Of a stretch of DNA of 64,000 bases, positions 34,535-46,000 are shown piece by piece. Each line of letters begins with the position of its first letter. Position 1 is the stretch's first letter. The notes under the pieces were generated by a model. The model made no database searches and had not been told where the DNA came from. It saw nothing but the letters and a program-made list of their open reading frames with translations. The position numbers and the translations under genes were made by a program. This DNA comes from Takakia lepidozioides (Eukaryota; Streptophyta; Takakiopsida; Takakiales; Takakiaceae): contig CM060731.1 in assembly GCA_030704615.1 (NCBI GenBank), forward strand, positions 51,150,001-51,214,000. The letters are read 5' to 3'.

Positions 34535-34770
34535 TTTCAAAGGGAAACACTTGGGAGCGACAGCTCACCAATCAGGCCCCTTAATTACAGTGAGAGGAAA
34601 AAATAACCTCTTCCAAAGTAACTGCGTCGTGAAGGCTTTCGCATGGGACACCACTTAAGGGAAGGGGAGAAGAACATACCATAGCCGTCAAATGTAGCAG
34701 GATTTCAGAATCATCTAGATGGCACTTAGTGCACTATCCAACTGAGCTACCAACTGTTGGTCGGTATGTG
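34535..34770 (-). mobile_element. Continuous copy of SINE family 1
   Basis: Read on the minus strand it begins GGTAGCTCAGTTGGATAGTG, an excellent tRNA D-arm/A-box. A B-box-like GATTCTGAAATCC and GTATGTTCTTCTCCCC follow, and the copy ends near ATTGGTGAGCTGTCGCTCCC. It contains the uninterrupted sequence AGGAAAAAATAACCTC at about 34590, corresponding to the MITE insertion site in the 6.2-7.2 kb copy. It is a mobile element rather than a working tRNA gene, because the second half does not form a tRNA cloverleaf. Confidence 0.75.
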
Positions 34771-36380
34771 AATTTCAACTATTGTAATGAGTAAAATGTT
34801 AACCCTTATACGACGACGCGACCTGAATCAGGTCGGGTCATTTTTCATCCAAAACGTAATTTTCTTGGATGAAGTCAGATGACATTCATCCTGAACAAAA
34901 GAATGTGCGCCATGAAGTTTTCGGTCCCCTCCAATTGACAAGCCGCAAAACTAGTAAGTACAACACCGTCAAGAATTTTTCTTAGTAAAGGGGGGGGCAA
35001 CGCTTGGCCCATATGGTGCCAGCAGCATTGACCCGGTGATGTGGCAGGCCGGAAGCCCCAGTGGGCATGCCATTCCGGCGGTCAGCGCGTTTGGGGGGGG
35101 GGTGGATGTACGCCGAAAACTGCTGCCTGCTCCGGCCATAACAGCCTGAGTTGGGATGCAAGAAGAAAAGAGCCCAAATTCAGATCTGAGGATTTACTTT
35201 TGGAAGAATCCAAAAATTCTTTTGGCATTCTCTGTGCACTGGAAAAGAGCACAACATAATTGTAGGAAAAAATTCATAGCTAAAAATTGAGCACCCCATG
35301 GAGCAGAGTGTAAACCTTTGTTGGGGGAGTGCAATTTGACTCCCCCAATTTCACATACAAAGGACCCCACAAAAAATTTGGGGGTATGGGGCTGAAATTT
35401 CAGCCCTACATCATGTGAGTGCCCAGGAATGTGAACATGTGGGCCATTCCCCACAGGAAAAATCAATAACCCCCACTTCGAGCTTGGTCAAAGCTTTTTT
35501 TGGGGGTCGAAATGGTGGCCATGTGGAAAAACCACATTACTATTTTGTTATAATCTGCCATTTCCAATGGTGAAAGTCTCTGCAAATTCATGGGCACATG
35601 GATGTAGTAGGTAGGAACATTTCTGTAAGGTTGATTTCTGTGGATGATTCATGCCAGGAAGTTATGGCATCATCAATGACATTATATACCCTTTTTGGGC
35701 TGGCCCACCAAAATGGTGGTTGTCGGTTAAGGGTTAACTTCTTTTATGAAGATGTGGTAGTAGATAAGGACAAGACGAAATGAATTTTGTAAAACCAAAT
35801 TTAGATTACGTAATGCATGTTTGGCCATATATTGGTCATATAAAACTTGCTTGACACAGTTTTTGGGGGGATAGCCTTAGGGATCACAAGGCTATCCACC
35901 TACACTTGGATTTTATTTTTGGTAATTCTATACTAAATGTGACTATTATAGTTGGAATGAAATGTAAGCAATTATTTTGTGAAGCCTTGTAGTGAGTTCA
36001 GTTATTTTATATTTTATATTTTCAATATTTATGCAACTGGTTTAATTTCATTCACTTTAAAATTCATTATTAAATTTTGAATTTTATTCATCACTACATT
36101 CATCCAAGGCACTTTTTGGAAGACATCTTTCACTGTCAGTATAGCAGATAAGTTGTTTGATTTCACTATCCCTCACCACTAGACTATTATTTTACTGTTA
36201 ATGTGCTAGGTCAGTGAAAATATTTGTTTTACTAGAGAGTGCTTGGAGTAGTGAAAAGTGACAACATCGATGAAATAGTCAAACTTGAAAGTTATAATAA
36301 TCAGGGTGTGTTGTAGTGGTACCAAACCACAATGGCCAGTCTTACCTTCACTGAATTTATAGATCTCGACCTCCAGCCTG
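34771..36380. other. Non-coding stretch, nothing recognised
   Basis: There are G-runs (34989-34996 and 35092-35102) and a small local inverted repeat, TTGGGGGAGTGCAATTTGAC with CTCCCCCAA (35320-35350). A short frame at 35598-35783 is not recognised and has no supporting context. Confidence 0.4.
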
Positions 36381-37671
36381 GGTAGGGAATTCCAAAAAGG
36401 CCTTGATGTGAAATGCATCGCAATTCACTTGATCACCCCCTAAAAGTGCGCAATTCAATTGAACTAACCCTAATTTGCAATTCAATTGAATTGTCGGCAC
36501 ACGATTCAATTGAATTGCGAATTGACAATTCAATTGAATTGTCAACTCGTAATTCAATTGAATTGCAGTCAACAATTCAATTGAATTGTCAACTCGCAAT
36601 TGAATTGAATTGCCAATTCGCAATTCAATTGAATCGCTAGTTGGCAATTCAATTGAATTGCTGACTACAATTCAATTGAATTGTGATCTATAATTTTTAA
36701 CTTATTTTTGTATATAATATATAATATACATGTACATGTATATATTCAAATTATATTTATACACATATAAGAGTATAAGCTAAAAATACATGTTGCCCGT
36801 CTATTCTTGCTGGCCCTCTTTCTTGTGCCCTTGAGGAAATTGTGGAGTTGTGAAGCCACCCTCAGCCTCAGCCTCAGCGAGAAAGGGAGAGCCACAGACG
36901 GAGACAGATCAGCAGCTTCCTGTGATTCACTGGCAAAAGAAACATGGCTGGCTCCGAAAAAAACAGACAAAATCAAACCTGACAATTGATGAAAGGCTTC
37001 CCCTGCATCACCATGTAGTCCCCTAACACTAGTATCTCGCCTAGGATAAAGAAAACAAAAAATATGTTCATCTTGAGAATTATCAAAAATTTCGATACCC
37101 TTACAAAGGTATCATGTTGAAGTTGGGATGTGTGTTCTATATAAGTTTAATATATCAAACTCTTGCACGTTGATACTCTTACATTGGTCTCATGTTTGGT
37201 ATATGTACATAGCCATATATTGGCACCAACATCCACAAAGAGAGACAATCCCGCTTTTACAAGTGCTTCATGACTTCCTCTCTCTCTCTCTCTCCCTCTC
37301 TCGCTCTCCCTTAGGCTTATCTTGGGCTCAAGCCTTACCACGGGCAAAGGATTGACAGACGGACAGCAAGAACAGACAGCAAGAACAGACGGGCAACATG
37401 TATTTTTAGCTTATACCTGTGTATGTTTATATGTATAATTTAAATATATACATATATATTATATACAGAAATAAGTTAAAAATTATAGATTACATTTCAA
37501 TTGAATTGTAGTCAGCAATTCAATTGAATCGTGTGCCGACAATTCAATTGAATTGCAAATTAGGGTTAGTTCAATTGAATTGCCCTTGCAATTCAATTGA
37601 ATTGCGCACTTTTAGGGGGTGATCAAGTGAATTGCGATGCATTGCACATCAAGGCCTTTTTGGAATTCCCT
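36381..37671. mobile_element. Fold-back element with CAATTGAATTG palindrome arrays
   Basis: The left end TAGGGAATTCCAAAAAGGCC at 36381 is the reverse complement of the right end GGCCTTTTTGGAATTCCCTA at 37671. Both arms continue inward through GATGCATTGC-like sequence, GATCACCCCCTAAAAGTGCG, then runs of CAATTCAATTGAATTG (about nine in the left arm, six in the right). They continue further through TTAACTTATTT and ACATGTTGCCCGTCT (36788 against about 37398). The arms are roughly 430 and 300 bp, flanking a 550-bp centre without a convincing gene. Long compound inverted arms resemble fold-back or Mutator-like elements. No target duplication was certain. Confidence 0.75.
37275..37312. repeat. CT microsatellite
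   Basis: A run of TCTCTCTC with a few interruptions lies in the centre of the fold-back element. Confidence 0.85.
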
Positions 37672-38439
37672 ACATGGGGCCAAATGTGCAGCGCACAAAT
37701 ACCGTACCACTCATGAAAATGACGTAGCAAGAGTTGAGGAGGGTAACACAAAGTGCACTCTCCGGCTAAAAGTTCAAAAAATGTTCAAAATGGATTTTAG
37801 GGTTGGGGGATTGCGTTCAGCAACGAGTCTAGGTTCTGCTTTGTTTGTGTATTGGGATGATTTGCAGGATATGCATAGCTTGGGTGCGAGATGGAGGCTT
37901 CGACCTATACGCAAGTGATGCTGGGAGGGTTGAAGCTCGACCATATCACGTTATTTGCAGGTCCGTGTTGGGCAAATAGCGGAGATCCGAAACTCTCATA
38001 GTGTAGTTGATTGTCGAAAAACCCAGGGGATCCTTTTTGGTACGGTGGGCTGGATCTCGCGGTATGGCCTGTTTGTAATGGAAGTAGGAGAGTCAACCTG
38101 GTAATAGGAGGACAAGTAACATACGTCCTGGTAAAGGAGTCTAAAGTATCGACGTTTAGTAGTCAAAGTACAAGTCTAATGTCTGGGAGATGGACCCTGA
38201 CACGCAGGCTGCAAGTTTTTGGACCAGATGTTGGAGATGGGTTTTCACACTTGCAAGGAAAGGTGGTTGGATTGCGGATAAGGGCTTCACAGAGGGACGA
38301 TCAATCAGATACCAGGACATCCCAAAAGCTGAGAGAAAGGGCACAGAAGGCAGAAAGAGAGTCACTGGAGCCACAGTCCTATAATGCGCATCTTTCTTCA
38401 GAGAATGTGGAGATAGCACTTCAAAATAACTGATGTTGC

Positions 38440-40893
38440 CACAGCTTCCTCCTCCACCTCCTCACCACCCACTCAAGAGGGGTCAGCGGGCCTACCAAAA
38501 GGTTTAAGAATCGGTTTCAGCTGGGACTGGTGAAGCTTAGCACGATTCTAATGCAGCAGAAGGATTTTTCCAGAGTGAGATTCGAAAGCGCATTTTTGTG
38601 ACAGTGGTCCTCCTCATGGCCATCCGCATGGGATACTTCATTCCCTTGCCTGGTTTTGATCGCCGCTTCATGCCTGGCGATTATCTGGGATTTGTTTCTG
38701 GAGCTGTGGGTAAGCATATACAGAAATTACTGACTGGTCTTGTTTCAGATAAGGGTTTAGATGGCAATAACAAACAGACTTTTGAAAATAGGGATTTTCT
38801 CATTTACACATTTTAAAGCACAGGTACTTCAATTTGTGGTTCATATTTCCACGTTTGGCCTGATTGCCTTGGTGTATGTTGTAAGTAGACAACCCATGAC
38901 CTAGATACTTGCAGCAGGAGGGAAAGATGCACTCATTGACAATTCCCTGTCAACATTGGGTATGATCTGTCCCTCAGGGCGTAGTTCCTTCAAACATTAT
39001 ACCTTTCCTAACTGTGGGGGGTTTGTAATCCAGGTCAGTCAAAATGCATTGAACTTGAGAGCAGCAGCCAACAACGACTTAGGGCTGGTACTGAAAAGAG
39101 GGCGAGAGACAGAGAGGTTTGTAAGGTCTTACTGTTGACGTCTATGTCGGCTGTTGCAGACCAGACAAGTATCTCACGTCTGTGTTGTGGTTCAATTTGA
39201 CAAGAGGAGCTGGGCTCAGAGGTGAAGCTATCTGTCTTTCAGCTGGGCATCAGCCCCTATTTCTTCGCCTCCATTGTCATGCAGGTAAACCTGCCCCTTT
39301 CTCCAACTGATGTTCCCACACTTTATTTTGTAATCCCAACTTGAGAGGGAAAAACGGAGGTCACACGGACATTTGTAAGTATGAAGTTAAACTGTGTGAA
39401 GCTAGGATGGCACCATGAGGTTCTTTAGTGGAAGGAGATGGTTAAACCTCTATCTCTCGATGCATGTTGGAGCCCAGTGACAGCTTGTGCGGTCTTTTGT
39501 TCATGTTTTCTGTAAGGTTTTGCTTTCCCACCCTCCACCCTGAAGCCCATGATTGTACTTTTTAGGCTTTGAATTCCACATGGTGCTCAGGGCTTCAAAC
39601 TGAAACATGCAAATTTGGGGGCCCATTTGATCCAACATATGTTTTCCCCTCAGCCTCATGCCAAACCATCAGGTCTAACTCTGTCCGTGAAGTAGCTGGA
39701 AGTTCTTGGAGAAGTTGGAAGCCAACTATATGCGTCTTAGGAGGGGAAGACAGAAATGGATGCAGCAGTAGATCATGGGCATGTTCAGAAACCAGTGATT
39801 ACGAATTCCAGCGAATGGGGAGAATCTTACAGGCCGCTCCCTTACTTTTTTTTCAGGCTTCTGATAATGTGGATAGTTCTGGTGTTTATCTGGACCTTAA
39901 CCACTTGGACCAAGCGGAGATGGCAGGTATGCTACCACTCTACACCATCATTTGTCTCTTTCTGTGTTTCATTATGTGAAAGGTTGAAGGACATGTAGGA
40001 TTAATGTGATCATCAGACTGACTCCTGGCTTTAGAGGATTTGGAACTCTTTAAGTTACCTCTCTTTTTTGCCCCTTCCTCCCCACCCGCCCCATTCCACG
40101 GACGTACTATGCTTATGGCCAGTATGCTTTAATGCATATTTCAATCTTCTTTATATCTTGCAAACTCAGTTGGAGGTTGGTGTGTGTAATGGGCCGTTTT
40201 TACGTTTCTTGGGAACCGGAGAAATCCCTAATTTGCAACCCCAGGTTCTCATAGATGAGCTCAGCAGAAATATGACAGCAGCTGAATCAAAATGAATCTA
40301 AGAATAGAATTCCAACGGTCTTCTAGTCTCTTTAGGTGGCATAGTCCACACATACAATCTTTGGTGGTTTCAAGTGGTTAACTTGGTTAACTCCTGCAGT
40401 CAAGCAACATACTGTGGACGTCGCTCCACATCAACATCTTCTTCTGCTAGACGCTTGCTAATATTAGTTAGCAAGTGGGATGACAACTGAAATGAAGTAG
40501 CTCAGATTGGTTGGAGTTCATGGTATTTTCAGAAATGAGAACATGAGATTTTTACTGATTTGGAGGCACAACAGATGGGATCAGTGTTTGATGGAGTTCA
40601 ATCTATTTTCTAATTGATTTGTGCATGTTTGTCTAATTGTCATGGAACAATGGAGGGAAAAACCTGGTGGTGCAGGGGTTTTGTGTTTTAAACTTTCGGT
40701 ATTAAGTTCTCTGGGTCTCACTCCTTCCTACAGCCCCTGCACTTGTGGCCCTCTTTGGCCGTTATAAAGTTTCTTTCTCAAGTTTGCTAACGTGAAATGT
40801 TGGATTTTGGGGCAGACGAGTAATTTGCGGTGGGTTTTAACATCAGTACCGATTCTCAAGGCGCTCGTGCTATGCCTCTCCTTTGTGTTTGGG
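38440..40893 (+). pseudogene. SCY2-like: SecY2-like plastid translocase exons, frameshifted and incomplete
   Basis: Exon A to 38709 ends RMGYFIPLPGFDRR, then MPGDYLGFVSGAV with donor GTAAGC. Exon B is 39205-39284: EELGSEVKLSVFQLGISP then YFFASIVMQ, with donor GTAAAC. The A/B junction is phase-consistent (split Glu codon). These are characteristic of plastid SecY2, the second SecY-type translocon channel of plants. Just upstream, RFKNRFQLGLVKLSTIL is readable in one frame while FFQSEIRKRIFVTVVLLMAI is in another, so a frameshift lies near 38550. Further candidate exons are weaker: LRRGRQKWMQQ (about 39740), a membrane segment LLIMWIVLVFIWTLTTW (39855-39930) and WVLTSVPILKALVLCLSFVF (40817-40893, donor GTAAGT). 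The remaining two thirds of a ~550-residue SecY2 were not found. It is probably a decayed or truncated copy; an assembly error or unread exons are alternatives. Confidence 0.65.
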
Positions 40894-41037
40894 TAAGTTG
40901 GCTTCCAACAAACAGAAGTGATTTCACAGGGTGGCTCCCATAGGAATATGTTGTGTCTTATGCTAATTTGAATCCTCTTTTCAATATAGGAGCTGTAATA
41001 GGTTGGTATTTGTAAGTACTACATCATACTCAATAGT

Positions 41038-41155
41038 GAAATGTATGACTAGATATTTCCACAACAAAGTATTACATTCCATTACATGTCAGCAATGAAA
41101 TGTATAACTAGATATTTCCACAACAAAGTATTACATTCCATTACATGTCAGCAAT
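41038..41155. repeat. Tandem duplication of a 59-bp unit
   Basis: The 59-bp unit starting GAAATGTATGACTAGATATT is followed directly by a second copy with one difference (GAAATGTATAACTAG). A partial third copy, ATTACATTCGATTACA, follows. The near-identity points to a recent event. Confidence 0.9.
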
Positions 41156-41159
41156 ATTA

Positions 41160-43030
41160 CATTCGATTACACATCAGTATTCATGGTGTTTACCACTTCG
41201 TTGCGTTGTGTAGATTCCTTTCAGTCATGTAGGGATTAGATTCACTCACTACTAAGCGATTGATTAATAGACGAGAAACTGATGAACGGCACAAACTCCC
41301 TGTCAATGCTGATTGCTGTAAAAACGTTGTCCTTTCCCACTTTAAATTGTGAGGTCTTAGCAAGGTCTGTCAAAATGGAGTGATTAGTTGATGACTACAA
41401 GTATTTAATATAGGTTATACGCCCGCGCACCTTGGTGCTACACAGAACACTAGTTGTGAGAGACTATATTTGAGAAAGTCAAGAAAGAAAGCAAGCTGCA
41501 AGACTGATGGATCTAGGAAATGTCAGAACGTTTTTCCGAAGAGAATTTTCACCTTTGGAAATTTTAGGTGACAACAGTCTTCAGAGGAGGAGATTTCGTG
41601 TCGATTGTAGATGGAACACAAAGCAGAGACAACACTTCCTTACATGAAGTGGAATGGAGTATGAAGGATAACATTGCCATGAGTCCGTAGAAGACTGATG
41701 AACCAATTCTCAAGTTGTGAGACGTCACACAATATGTGGAGAAAGCTGATCACGATTCATGGACAAAGGGCAAGTCACTACAACATGACACTGATTTTTA
41801 CAAATATATGTTTCACTATTATGGTAGTCCTATCAATACCCCATAGTTGTTTTAGGCGAGTCAAAGGAGGCATGCAGGGAAACCACTTTCACTATGGTGG
41901 AGCCCACCAGAAATTTGGGGCAATGAATAGGTTTCATTATACAGGTACCCCCATGAAGTTTCAATGGGTGATATTTTACTAGACCAATACACCAATACAC
42001 GTGGACCTACTTTGTGTGTTGACGTGTAGATAAATTATTACTATGTAGTGAAAATATGTGGGTTATCTATTTCACTATGGAGTACAAAAAATACTCTTGT
42101 TTGGTAAGTCACTATCTAACTACTCTTGGCGGTGACGGTGACATGTACCTTCGCAAGTAGTTCCTAATCGAAGTCTTGTGGTAATGCTCACTAGTCGATT
42201 GGATTTAGGATATCCAACAAAAGGTCCTCAATTCCATGAGCGATACGACCCTGGGGCAATGTCATGCGAGTGGCCCACCTGCCAACCATCTAAAATGGCA
42301 AAATCATGGAGCCCCCCTCGACAACGGTGCTATCGCTAGACTTCGACCGCGACATCAACTGGAATCTCTTCTCACACTCGTCTGCACATTTTTTCAATGT
42401 GCCCATCTAATGGAGAAAGCATAATCTAAATGGATATTCAGTGCATGAATTGTTTTCTAGAATATAAGGCTTCCTTGATGCCGACGTTCCCCTTATTGTA
42501 ATACTTATCCTCAGGATGGAAAGATGGACTTCATCAACAACACTGATGAGAAGGCCCACCATGGCAGGATGTGACGGGGCATATCCAACTGTCACAGTAA
42601 GCATATTAGCATATCCTAAGGAAACATGCACCAGCACCAAGTATCTTTAGCAGCACCTGTCAGAATATCTCGTAGGAGCCTTGAGAGCTTCAGGGCATAT
42701 ATAAGGTTTGGACGTTTGCACGGACTCTCACCAGCTTCACTCGGCTGCAATACGTTTCCTGGGCTTGTGAGGTGCCTTGTTTGTCTCCTCTTTTCTTGTT
42801 GATGTCCAACTGTGTTATGGCTGTCTTTGCTGTTTTGCTCGATTGCTTTTGGTGTTACGCATTACCGTCCACTCTGATTAGCCATTCAAGATTTTAGTGG
42901 ACGTATGAGAGTTTCTTTAGACTTTCAAGTGCTTACTGTCGATTGATGCTTTCTGCAGAGTACTTCCGCAGGACCCCAACTTCCATGTCACCAACATCAT
43001 GCATGTGTTCCCTCATCTTGGTTCGTGTCC
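41160..43030. other. Non-coding stretch upstream of the S1-family gene
   Basis: No gene is recognised. Frames at 41698-41982 and 42236-42640 are without motif. The last few hundred bases may hold the promoter of the gene at 43.1 kb, but no reliable TATA position can be assigned by eye. Confidence 0.35.
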
Positions 43031-43111
43031 ATGTTTTTGTTAGTGGAAGAACTAAAATGTGGTACGGGTGGTCTTCGGGTTAATCCAGATATGACGTCGC
43101 ATCGCCGTGCA

Positions 43112-43516
43112 ATGGGAAAGTGCATGAATGTCACAGCTTTTGCCTTGGTGACGATGGCTCTTATCGCAGAGGCTCATGCAAAAGACGAATCCTCCGTTCA
43201 AATCATCAACCAGGTGGGGGGTACTATCCAATTACACTGCAGGTCCAAAGACAACGATCTTGGATGGAAGACCCTTAATGATGGAACGAACTGGTCATTC
43301 TCATTTGGAGCCAACATCTTTGGAAACACACTTTTCTGGTGTGATTTCATCTGGGGTGCCCATACTCGGGGGTTCACTGTCTGGCATGGGGATGGGTTTT
43401 GGCACAATCATTATATGCCCTGCCATCAGTGCGTTTGGTATGTGTTTGCCGAGGGATTTTATCGGATGCAGGAAAACGCCGATGTATCTCCTCAGTTCGT
43501 CTATGCATGGAACTGA
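43112..43516 (+). CDS. Secreted S1-family (S-protein homologue) protein
   Basis: From ATG 43112 the protein is 134 residues, with a signal peptide ending near AEAHA (residues about 5-23, hydrophobic VTAFALVTMALIAEA). An in-frame ATG at 43091 would add seven residues; 43112 is preferred because the signal peptide then begins near the N-terminus. The mature part follows the plant Self-incompatibility S1 family (PF05938): VQIINQ, LHCRSKDNDLGWKTL, WSFSF, FWCDFIWG and CHQCVWYVFAEGFYRM. All four conserved cysteines of the core (LHC, FWC, CHQC) are present. Family members are small secreted beta-sandwich proteins. The poppy member is the female self-incompatibility determinant, and most others have unknown signalling roles. 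The gene is intronless, as is usual for the family. It has no obvious functional neighbour. Confidence 0.85.
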   Translation: MGKCMNVTAFALVTMALIAEAHAKDESSVQIINQVGGTIQLHCRSKDNDLGWKTLNDGTNWSFSFGANIFGNTLFWCDFIWGAHTRGFTVWHGDGFWHNHYMPCHQCVWYVFAEGFYRMQENADVSPQFVYAWN

Positions 43517-44729
43517 ACTAACTCAGGTTTGTCAATACTCACTGGGCCACTAGTTTGCTGCTATTGTCAGTGCCCGTTTATGTTGTGTGAAGCAGAACTT
43601 CTAGCTGTAGTATCATGGATTCATTATCTTCGAAATCCGGTTGCAATGTATGAATTTGGCTGCATTCGAAGGACGTGTAAATTTGTGGAAAGAGAGAGAC
43701 TGGATTCCGGCTCATAATTCAAATCTGCGCAGGGAGCTGGCGTGGTGATCTGTACATATGGTGCCAGCACTTCCCTTCCAATCCGACATAAAAATATTTA
43801 AGAATAATGCTTTGCCTAGCTCTCCGGATGATGCCACAGTACCATTTCAAATGATATGTTGGTATCTAGGCTATCGCTTCTGGCTGTTACATGCACCTTT
43901 GCTGCTGAGATATATAGCTGCAAAGTGTGCAAGATAAAACTTTAGTTTTTGGACATGATCTCCTTTTCTCCCTGGTGTAATTTAAATTGGAGTGACTCCT
44001 TAAAAAAGAGAGAATTCTTCTCATGATATAATGAGCCGATACATTGCAAGTGGGGGATGTCACGCAGCTTTTTCTTTTCCAGCCCTGGAACTTTTGTCTT
44101 ATGAATATATCAAGAATCATTCTATGTATCTGTCTGGATCTTGACCTGGTCTTGCCCCCTATGTATAAACCTAGTTGGCAGCAGGATTATGCGTCCTGAC
44201 TTCAGTTTCCGACCCACTTTTTCATGGGGCTACAGATACTAGGAACTTGCAGTAACAAACCATCCCAGCAATTCAGTACCTTGCATATTGATAGATCTTG
44301 CTTCCCCTTCCTCTGCGAGTCTACGATCTTTCATTCACATCACTGCGTGGTATGTATGATTTGTCATAAAGTAGAGAGAGACAGAGTGTTAGGATGACAT
44401 TCGTGAACATTCAACATCTCGATATTAGCAGAGACTCGTTAACGATACCTGTGACGTGACTGGTACCTGACAAAATTAAACTCCCTTGCCGCCCAACTGT
44501 GAGAAGACATGCAATGGTGAACATACAGATGCGTGCAGCACTACAAACAAGCTGTACTGTTGAGGTCTATTTGATAAAACCTGTCAACTGGGCAACCCAA
44601 TCGCCCAATTGCCCAATTCCCCAATTCTAAACCTGGGGCACTTATTGAACCATTTTGCTTTGCTGTTGTAATTTTGCGCTTCTGCTGGACCATTCCAGGG
44701 TAAATCGTAAATTGTGGTGTCTTTCACAG
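43517..44729. other. Non-coding stretch
   Basis: 3' flank of the S1-family gene; no gene or clear repeat was recognised. Confidence 0.35.
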
Positions 44730-44825
44730 ATGAATAATTCGAACCCTAGATCACCTAGCTAGTCATACACAGGCAAGGCACAAACTCCGTTAGACATAAC
44801 GCCACACCTCCAAGTAAAAACTGCA
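44730..44825 (-). mobile_element. Second copy of the SINE family 2 head
   Basis: On the minus strand: GGTGTGGCGTTATGTCTAAC, then TTTGTGCCTTGCCTGTGTAT, then GGTGATCTAGGGTTCGAATT, an excellent B-box. The middle block is shared with the copy at 13.24-13.37 kb. The element is short and its 3' end is not defined. Confidence 0.55.
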
Positions 44826-44996
44826 ATTCTACTCAGTCAGAATGATTGTTGTGCCGAACACATTTTTCAAGTAATTATGTGAAAATTACGATGCTAGAGG
44901 TTGACAGACCGATATGCCAAAGAAGAGTCACTTTAAATTCAAACGAGATCCACAAGTATTCACAAACCTTCAACCAATTTTAGTAATACAGATTCC

Positions 44997-45470
44997 TCAA
45001 ACCCTCATATTTATTTTAGCCAAGTAATTAAATTTGATGTTCAAGATTCTAGGATCGGCCTTTGCTTGCAAGCGGTTCCACAAAATTGCGAATTCAAATA
45101 TATCATGATTATCATTCCATCTAGTCGACTGCCAAAATCCTTCGTCAAGCTTGTCATTTGGTTCTAGCAATGGTTTGTCAAGTTCCACTCGTACTTCCTT
45201 TCAATAATCATCTGCATAGTTCTTCATATGCAGATGGTACCATAATTCTTATCCAGCTCTATTCCGCTCCTCCCAAGTCTGCGGTACTTAGAGATACCAT
45301 CCACAATATAGACATTTTTATGATTAGGATCCGGATGGCTCCGAGATCTCTCGTCCTCACTCACCTTCCACATTTTAACAGCACCCAATTTATTTGTTAT
45401 ATTCCATTGCGGTCGTATGCCTCTATACCAAATTTTTAAAGATTTCAAGAGAATATGTACCCCCAAACTG
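44997..45470 (-). other. Unrecognised protein-like frames, minus strand
   Basis: Two adjacent minus-strand frames, 45224-45466 and 44997-45188, have protein-like composition: SHPDPNHKNVYIVDGISKYR and KLDEGFWQSTRWNDNHDIFE. They lie in different frames with about 35 bp between them, as if a single coding stretch had been frameshifted. I do not recognise a family. They could be a relic of a transposon or a decayed gene, or chance frames. Confidence 0.25.
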
Positions 45471-45817
45471 TTCCTACCAAGTCCGGTAGTTGACTATTAT
45501 GAATGAATTCAAAAATGTGTGTGAGAAATATGTTACATCATTTGCCTTTAAGTTTTCCACCTGTATCAAATAGACCATGTAAAATATCCTACATCTTACA
45601 TAGTTGACGTGCCACCTCATGTTGTGGTACTTCCAAAACAAAGTGCAACGACTCCAACGGTCCCTCCAATGTGCCACATTTGATCTGCTTTTATACAACT
45701 GAAAGATTAGCCGTTGGATGTGCAAAGTGTGATGCGCGGGTGTTGTGAGAACAACCCATGTCTCTTGTTGTCTTTTTATTTATTTTTTTGTTTTTTTGGT
45801 TGTCTTGTTGTGAGAAC

Positions 45818-46000
45818 CAGTGTTGGACTGGTATATAGGTGACTGGTATAAAGTACTGGTATATGCACTGGTATTAGATACCAGACCAAGTCTGGTATCA
45901 TTTGGGAGAATACTTGGTCATATACCGGACCAGGCTGGTATCAGTTTTTTCATACCAGCCACAATACCAGTACTCCCCCGCGGTCTACCTCATTTACTCT
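45818..46000 (+). mobile_element. Possible hAT-type left end
   Basis: CAGTGTTGGACTGGTATATA begins at 45818 and is followed by many CTGGTAT/ATACCAG strings over 150 bp, the layout of a hAT terminus with subterminal repeats. No matching right end or target duplication was found within several kilobases, so the element is truncated or the call is wrong. Confidence 0.3.

Noticed and set aside
38011-38433. 140-codon frame just upstream of the SecY2-like exons
   Set aside because: No match to the N-terminus expected for SecY2 and no motif; a stop and a frame change separate it from the recognised exons.
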